Below are positions 43,507 through 48,379 of a stretch of 48,379 nt of DNA, one piece after another. A program made the translations under genes and the position numbers. This stretch comes from Acidimicrobiia bacterium (GTDB taxonomy: Bacteria; Actinomycetota; Acidimicrobiia; Spongiisociales; Spongiisociaceae): contig JAJEIM010000016.1 in the NCBI GenBank assembly GCA_022827785.1, positions 1 through 48,379 of the forward strand. Direction: 5' to 3'. The notes beneath the pieces are model-generated. The model had not been told where the DNA came from and made no database searches. It saw only the letters and a list, made by a program, of their open reading frames with translations. Every line of letters begins with the position of its first letter. Positions within the stretch are counted from its first letter, which is position 1.

Positions 43507-45195
43507 GTGCCCAAGTCAATGGACCGAAGAGAGTTCCTAAAGCGAAGCGGTCTTATGATCGGGGTAGGTGCTGTCGCTCCGACCGTGCTGGCGGCCTGCG
43601 GCGGGGATGATACCCCGGCCACCACCGCAGCCCCGGCCACCACGGCGGCGGCCGCCGTCGAGGAGACCACCACCACGGCGATGGTGGAGGAAGCTCCGGC
43701 GGAGTTCGAGAGCATCACGCTGTCGCAGGTGGGTGGTTGGATATCGCTCGACAACAACCGGACCACCGGCGGCGCCCTCGCCTCGGGCCAGCACACGTTC
43801 GAGGGGCTGCTCACCAAGCTCCCCGATCGGTCGCTCGTTCCCGCGCTGGCGGCTGAGATGCCCACCAGGGTGGACGATCTCACCTACAGCGTGAAGATCC
43901 GGACCAACCGGACCTTCACCGACGGCTCCCCGATCAAGGCCTCCGACATTGCGTACGGGTTCTCCCGCCTCGCACCGGAGAAGGAGTTGGGGTCGCCCTT
44001 CACGGCGTATACGTCTTTCATCGAATCGGTCGAGGTGGTGGCCGACGATGAGCTCCAGATCAACCTGGGGCAGAAGGTCCCGGAGGATGTCCTGTTCCAC
44101 AGGATGTCCGCCGTCAACGCCTATCCCGAGGCCGTGGTGGAGGCGATGGGCGGCGAGGAGTACTCGTTCGCTCCAACACCTTCATCCGGTTCGATGATGG
44201 TCGCGGCGCCGTTCGACACCGAGATCAACATGTTCAAGCGGTATGACGGGTACGAGGGTCCCCTGCCCCTGGCGGCCAAGGACATCACCTATCTCGTCAT
44301 CCCCGAACTGTCGGGCCGGATCGCCCAAGCCGAGGCCGGCCAGGTTCAGATCCTCGACGGCGTGTCCCCGCAGCTCTACCGGGCTATCCAGGACTCGCCG
44401 AACCTCGAGTTGGGTGTTGCTCGCGAGACCACGTTCCTCGAGATGATCTTCTTCAACACCCAAAAGCCACCCTTCGACAACCAGCTGGTGCGCCAGGCGG
44501 TGATGTACTCCATCGACGCACCGCAGTTGATCGAGATCGGCTTGGCAGGCGAAGGTCGGATCGCCCGGTCGCCGCTCCCTCCGGAGAGCGACCGGTTCCG
44601 GGAGCCGCAGATGCAGTACAACTTCGACCCCGACAAGTCGAAGGAGTTGCTCAGGGAAGCCGGTTACGACCCGGACAACGAGCCCCTGCAGTTCCAGCTC
44701 GGCGTAGTGGAGTGGGCGTACGTCTACCCGCAGGCGCCCCTGCTGGCCCAGACGATGCAGGAGGGCGGTTTCGACCCGCTGTTGCTGGTGGACTCGATCG
44801 ACGCCCGCTGGGTGTCCGACATCATGAAGCCTGAAGACGGCGGTCCGGCGCGGTTCGACGCCTGGGTGGCCACAATCGGTTTCGAGGTGTTCACCTACGA
44901 CCCGGACAACCTGTTCCGCGGCTGGTGGGGCGGCTGGGCCGAGGGTGCCAGCTTCGAAACAGAGAACGTGCCGTCGACGCTGAACGACCTGCTCGACCAG
45001 GCGCTGGAGGAGTCGGACTTCGACAAGCAGAACGATCTGTACGCGGCGGCCAACGAGTTGCTCGTTACCGAGGCCGGTGCGGTACCGATCCTGTTCCAGC
45101 CCATAGCCCACGCCTGGCACAAGTCGGTGGCCGGTTACCAGATGCCACAGACGCTGGGCATGACGCTGTTCGGCGTGCATCCGTCCGGCGAGTAG
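43507..45195 (+). CDS. Family 5 ABC substrate-binding lipoprotein (dipeptide/oligopeptide type)
   Basis: 562 residues from GTG 43507, six bases after GGAGGAG. The N-terminus has a twin-arginine signal (RREFLKRSGLMIGVGAV) ending in a lipobox (VLAAC, lipid Cys near 31), followed by a Thr/Ala/Glu-rich linker. The mature part matches the SBP_bac_5 family: FEGLLTKLPDRSLVPALA, IRTNRTFTDGSPIKASDIAY, RQAVMYSIDAPQLIEIG, ending with AWHKSVAGYQMP. Such proteins bind peptides, or other small molecules such as nickel, opines or glutathione. It heads a five-gene transporter operon. Confidence 0.93.
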   Translation: MPKSMDRREFLKRSGLMIGVGAVAPTVLAACGGDDTPATTAAPATTAAAAVEETTTTAMVEEAPAEFESITLSQVGGWISLDNNRTTGGALASGQHTFEGLLTKLPDRSLVPALAAEMPTRVDDLTYSVKIRTNRTFTDGSPIKASDIAYGFSRLAPEKELGSPFTAYTSFIESVEVVADDELQINLGQKVPEDVLFHRMSAVNAYPEAVVEAMGGEEYSFAPTPSSGSMMVAAPFDTEINMFKRYDGYEGPLPLAAKDITYLVIPELSGRIAQAEAGQVQILDGVSPQLYRAIQDSPNLELGVARETTFLEMIFFNTQKPPFDNQLVRQAVMYSIDAPQLIEIGLAGEGRIARSPLPPESDRFREPQMQYNFDPDKSKELLREAGYDPDNEPLQFQLGVVEWAYVYPQAPLLAQTMQEGGFDPLLLVDSIDARWVSDIMKPEDGGPARFDAWVATIGFEVFTYDPDNLFRGWWGGWAEGASFETENVPSTLNDLLDQALEESDFDKQNDLYAAANELLVTEAGAVPILFQPIAHAWHKSVAGYQMPQTLGMTLFGVHPSGE

Positions 45196-45270
45196 CCGTC
45201 CGGATCGGCAAGTCAAGTAAAGCAACCGAGCCGATATCGGGTTGGTATCGGTAAAGGCCGGTAGGGCCTG

Positions 45271-46239
45271 ATGGGAGCGGTGAGCAGGCTTATCCTGCAA
45301 CGTCTCCTCCAAGCCCTGCCGGTCATCATCGGCATCACTTTCTACGTGTTCGTGATGCTGGAGTTCTCTCCGGTGGACGCTCGCTACGCGGGTCTGGGGC
45401 TGTACGCCAGCGACGAGGCGCGTGAGCAGCTCGCCGAGGAATTCGGGCTCAACGATCCGGTGCTCATCCGCTACGGGCGGTACCTGGGAGATCTTTCGAC
45501 CGGCGACTTCGGACTGAGCGTCTATGGCGACCGGCCCGTCCTGACCATCCTCGGGGAGGGCATCGGGATCTCGCTATCGGTGGCGGCGCTCGCGTTGTTC
45601 CTCGCCACCCTGATCGCTTTCGTACTGGGGGTGAGCTCCGCCTATTTCGCGGGTAGCTGGTGGGACTCCACGGTCAGGGCGGGAACGCTCGGAGTGCTCT
45701 CGATGCCGATCTTCTGGCTCGCTCTGCTACTCATACTCACATTCGCCCTGGCGAACCCCATTGGGGTCACGTGGTTCCCCGCCGGAAGCTGGGTGCCCTT
45801 CAGCGAGGACAAGATCGGGTGGTTGAGGGCACTAACCCTCCCCTCCTTATCGATAGCCCTCCCCGTGGGCGGATTCCTGACCCGCGTGGTGCGTTCCTCG
45901 GTGCTGGACGAGCTGGAGAAGGACTACGTTCGGACTGCGCGCGGGATGGGACTGCGGGACCGGGTGATCGTCCGCAAGAACGTGCTCCGCAACGCGCTGG
46001 TGGCGCCGCTGACCGTGCTCGGATTGCAGGCCGGCTACATCCTGGGCGGTGTGGTGCTGGTCGAGAGGGTCTTCAACCTCCGCGGCCTGGGCTGGAAGAT
46101 GATCGACTCCGCCACAACCGGCGACTTCAACATCGTCACCGGGATCGCCCTGGTCGGCGCGATGCTGTTCGTCCTCTCCAACCTGGCCGCCGACGTGGCG
46201 TTCCTCATCTTCAAACCGAGCGCCCGCGAGAGTTCGTGA
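45271..46239 (+). CDS. ABC permease, DppB type
   Basis: 322 residues with about six membrane helices. The N-terminal LILQRLLQALPVIIGITFYV and the ARGMGLRDRVIVRKNVLRN loop (the EAA motif that docks with the ATPase) are typical of DppB/OppB. The second periplasmic region includes AEEFGLNDPVLIRYGRYL, also standard. The gap to the binding-protein gene is 75 bases and holds no gene. It forms the channel with the next gene product. Confidence 0.94.
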   Translation: MGAVSRLILQRLLQALPVIIGITFYVFVMLEFSPVDARYAGLGLYASDEAREQLAEEFGLNDPVLIRYGRYLGDLSTGDFGLSVYGDRPVLTILGEGIGISLSVAALALFLATLIAFVLGVSSAYFAGSWWDSTVRAGTLGVLSMPIFWLALLLILTFALANPIGVTWFPAGSWVPFSEDKIGWLRALTLPSLSIALPVGGFLTRVVRSSVLDELEKDYVRTARGMGLRDRVIVRKNVLRNALVAPLTVLGLQAGYILGGVVLVERVFNLRGLGWKMIDSATTGDFNIVTGIALVGAMLFVLSNLAADVAFLIFKPSARESS

Positions 46240-46240
46240 C

Positions 46241-47188
46241 ATGAGCGAAGCACGCGACCCCGTCCCCGAACGCCGGCCACGGATCCGATTCGGTCCCAAG
46301 TCGGTGGAAGCTGCGGTGAAGGCCGCTCCCACTGGTCCGGTGAAGATGGGGCGGCTGCCATTTCGCGCCAAGCTTGGATTGGCCTGGGTCGGACTCGTCA
46401 TTTTCGTGGCGATCTTCGCCCACTGGCTGTCTCCGTACGATCCCTACACGGTGGGCCTGACCACTCCCAACACCGGCCCCGACTGGCCGGAGCACATCTT
46501 CGGGTCCGACGAGATCGCACGGGACATTCTGTCCAGAGTGATCCACGGATCGAGGATGTCGGCTCTCGTGGCCGTGATGACCCCGGTGCTGGCTCTGATC
46601 CTGGGAGGAACGATCGGGATGGTGGCCGCCTCCACATCCCGGAATCGGAAGCTCAGGTGGATCAACGACGTGCTGATGCGCCTGGTGGACATCCAGTTCG
46701 CGTTCCCGGCGGTGGTTCTGGCCGTGGTGGTGTCGTCGGCATTCGGCCAGTCGTTCCGGACCTTGCTACTGGTCCTGACCGTCGTCTACACGCCCATCAT
46801 GGCCCGCTATATCCGCGCCGCGGTCCTCGACCAGCTGGGTGAGGACTATGTCGCCGCCCTAAGGGCCATGGGGAGTTCGCAGCTCCGCATCCTGCTGCGC
46901 CACGTCTCCCTGAACATCGCCACGCCGCTGCTGGTGTTCTTCACGCTGGTGGCCGCGGACGCGGTCATACTGGAAGCCTCCATCAGTTTCCTGGGCGCCG
47001 GCCTTCCGCCCCCCGCTCCCACCTGGGGGAATCTGGTATACGGCGGCTCGCAGTACCTGATAGCAGGCACTTGGTGGTACACGACCTTCCCGGGTCTTGC
47101 CATCTTCCTCACAGTGCTCGCGCTAAATACGGTGGCGGAGAGCATGGCGGACCGCCTCGGCGGTAGACGGCACCTGTTGGGGCAGTGA
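46241..47188 (+). CDS. ABC permease, DppC type
   Basis: 315 residues. A hydrophilic N-terminus of about 45 residues precedes the first helix (LGLAWVGLVIFVAIFA). The block FGSDEIARDILSRVIHGSR is diagnostic of the DppC/OppC branch, and LRAMGSSQLRILLRHVSLN is the EAA coupling loop. The C-terminal ASISFLGAGLPPPAPTWGNL is also characteristic. It starts one base after the stop of the DppB-type gene and overlaps the next gene by one base. Confidence 0.94.
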   Translation: MSEARDPVPERRPRIRFGPKSVEAAVKAAPTGPVKMGRLPFRAKLGLAWVGLVIFVAIFAHWLSPYDPYTVGLTTPNTGPDWPEHIFGSDEIARDILSRVIHGSRMSALVAVMTPVLALILGGTIGMVAASTSRNRKLRWINDVLMRLVDIQFAFPAVVLAVVVSSAFGQSFRTLLLVLTVVYTPIMARYIRAAVLDQLGEDYVAALRAMGSSQLRILLRHVSLNIATPLLVFFTLVAADAVILEASISFLGAGLPPPAPTWGNLVYGGSQYLIAGTWWYTTFPGLAIFLTVLALNTVAESMADRLGGRRHLLGQ

Positions 47189-48174
47189 TGAACGCAGCTA
47201 CGGGTAACCCGATCCTGGAGGTCGAGGACCTCAGCATCCACATCCGGCATGCCTACGGGAACACACCGGTCGTGTCGGGGGTGTCGTTCTCGGTGTTGGA
47301 GGGGGAGAACCTGGGAATCGTGGGCGAGTCCGGGTGCGGCAAGACGCTGACCGGTCTGTCAGTAATCGGCCTGCTCCCGCGTCTGGTAGAAGCCACGGGT
47401 TCCATCCGCTGGAAGGGTCAGGATGTGCTCCGGTTGTCTCCCACGGAGCGCCGCAGTCTGATGGGCCGGGAGATCGGTATGGTGTACCAGGACCCGCTGA
47501 TGAGCCTGAACCCCGGGATGACGGTGAAGGCCCAGCTACAGCAGGCGCTGCGGCTCGACGGCGACCACAGGCGTGAACGGCTGTACGAATTGCTGGAGCT
47601 GGTCCACCTGCCCAACCCCAAGGCCATGGCCGCCGCCTACCCCTTCCAGCTGTCGGGCGGGCAGCGCCAGCGGGTGCTGATCGCATTGGCGCTCGCTCGG
47701 CGGCCATCCATCCTGATCGGCGACGAGCCCACCACAGCCCTCGATGAGACCGTCCAGGCGCAGATCGTCGAGCTGTTGCGCTCCTTGCAGGCCGAGCTGT
47801 CCTTCACGACCATCCTTATCACTCACAACCTGGCCCTGGTCAAGGAGTTGTGCGAGCGCACCATGGTCATGTACGCCGGGCAGTTGGTGGAGGCGGCCCA
47901 CACCGGGGAGTTGGTCCGCAACCCCCGGCACCCGTACGCGGCGGGGCTGCTGGGTTCGATCGTAAGCCTGGAGGCGAAGGAGCGGCCCGCCCGTTCGATC
48001 GACGGGGTCGTCCCGAGTCCCCTCGAGTTCTCTCCCGGGTGCCGGTTCGTCGAGCGCTGCCCCAACGCCGGCGACCCGTGCGCCGGGACTCCCCCACCCT
48101 TGGAGTCCGTCGGCGATCGACACGACCTGGCCTGCTACTTCCCGGTCGGGGGAAACGCGGGAGCCGCCGGATGA
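47188..48174 (+). CDS. ABC transporter ATPase, DppD type
   Basis: 328 residues from ATG 47188, which shares its A with the previous TGA; GTG 47185 is an alternative. Walker A GESGCGKT near 42-49, Q-loop VYQDPLMSLNP, signature LSGGQRQRV, Walker B ILIGDEPTTALD, and the H-loop His in ILITHNLALV. The C-terminal oligo_HPY region (RNPRHPYAAGLLGSI, then SPGCRFVERCPNA) is specific for peptide-type importers. It powers import together with the second ATPase that follows. Confidence 0.95.
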   Translation: MNAATGNPILEVEDLSIHIRHAYGNTPVVSGVSFSVLEGENLGIVGESGCGKTLTGLSVIGLLPRLVEATGSIRWKGQDVLRLSPTERRSLMGREIGMVYQDPLMSLNPGMTVKAQLQQALRLDGDHRRERLYELLELVHLPNPKAMAAAYPFQLSGGQRQRVLIALALARRPSILIGDEPTTALDETVQAQIVELLRSLQAELSFTTILITHNLALVKELCERTMVMYAGQLVEAAHTGELVRNPRHPYAAGLLGSIVSLEAKERPARSIDGVVPSPLEFSPGCRFVERCPNAGDPCAGTPPPLESVGDRHDLACYFPVGGNAGAAG

Positions 48175-48379
48175 CATCCCGGCCCGCTCCCACCGCCGCG
48201 GCGCCTCCAGGCCCGGAGGGGGCAACCACCGGTCCCGACGTCCTGCTCCGGCTGGAGAACCTGGTACACCACTACCGGGCGCCCAGACGGCAGAAGGTCC
48301 ACGCAGTGGAGGACCTCTCGCTGACGGTAGCCCCGGGCGAGGCGCTGGGGCTGGTGGGCGAGTCGGGCTGCGGCAAGTC
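48171..48379 (+). CDS. ABC transporter ATPase, DppF type (cut by window end)
   Basis: The first 69 residues only, from ATG 48171, which overlaps the previous TGA (48171-48174). After a Pro/Ala-rich start, LLRLENLVHHYRAPRRQKVH and AVEDLSLTVAPGEALGLVG lead into GESGCGK, the Walker A motif, where the window ends. The second ATPase of a heterodimeric peptide importer is expected here, so the DppF role is likely. Confidence 0.9.
   Translation, partial: MTSRPAPTAAAPPGPEGATTGPDVLLRLENLVHHYRAPRRQKVHAVEDLSLTVAPGEALGLVGESGCGK

Overview
The window is high-GC DNA (most genes end codons in G or C) from what looks like an uncultured actinobacterium, probably near the class Acidimicrobiia. The pointers are the flavin/F420-type luciferase-like oxidoreductase, Thr-rich lipoproteins and an SLH-type surface protein with a Thr/Asp tail, GTG/TTG starts, and many ATGA-coupled genes. 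This placement is inference. No rRNA, tRNA or CRISPR array was seen.

Left edge (1-7850) is accessory DNA. It holds the tail of an IS110-type transposase, then a 1700-residue protein joining a DEDDh exonuclease, a DinG/XPD-type helicase and a complete RecQ helicase. Next is a UvrD-like superfamily 1 helicase whose conserved motif VI is cut by an in-frame amber codon, and then a convergent MazE/MazF-like toxin-antitoxin pair. This cluster is the best candidate here for an undescribed nucleic-acid-processing or defence system.

7950-19962 is a catabolic block: an orphan NMT1/SsuA-type binding lipoprotein, a RidA-family protein, a three-subunit molybdenum hydroxylase (FAD, 2Fe-2S and Mo subunits, ATGA-coupled) and a dihydroorotase/hydantoinase-like cyclic amidohydrolase. 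A luciferase-like oxidoreductase, two short-chain dehydrogenases, a metal-dependent amidohydrolase and an M20 amidohydrolase follow. The set suits oxidation and ring opening of an N-heterocycle, followed by amide hydrolysis.

19963-23430 is patchy: a 500-base stretch with no convincing gene, an SLH-like surface protein with an acidic Thr/Asp repeat tail, an APH-type kinase 12 bases behind it, a small inverted-repeat element and the remnant of a potassium channel.

23431-31745 carries more molybdenum hydroxylases. A leftward operon encodes one FAD subunit, one 2Fe-2S subunit and two different Mo subunits; a divergent gene encodes a further Mo subunit with no small subunits of its own. None of the four large subunits in the window has the active-site loop of true CO dehydrogenase.

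31778-38522 resembles a gamma-glutamylation route for amines (compare PuuA, PuuC, PuuD, PuuE). Leftward it runs as an aminotransferase-glutamine amidotransferase fusion, a second class III aminotransferase, a glutamine-synthetase-like ligase and a small membrane protein; an aldehyde dehydrogenase is divergent. A clear dyad lies between the two divergent promoters.

38523-39452 is an AT-rich insert with an antitoxin-like fragment and an RDD membrane protein. 39453-48379 holds N-methylhydantoinase/5-oxoprolinase-type HyuA and HyuB leftward. Divergent from them is a dipeptide/oligopeptide ABC transporter operon (binding protein, two permeases, one full ATPase, and a second ATPase cut by the window end).
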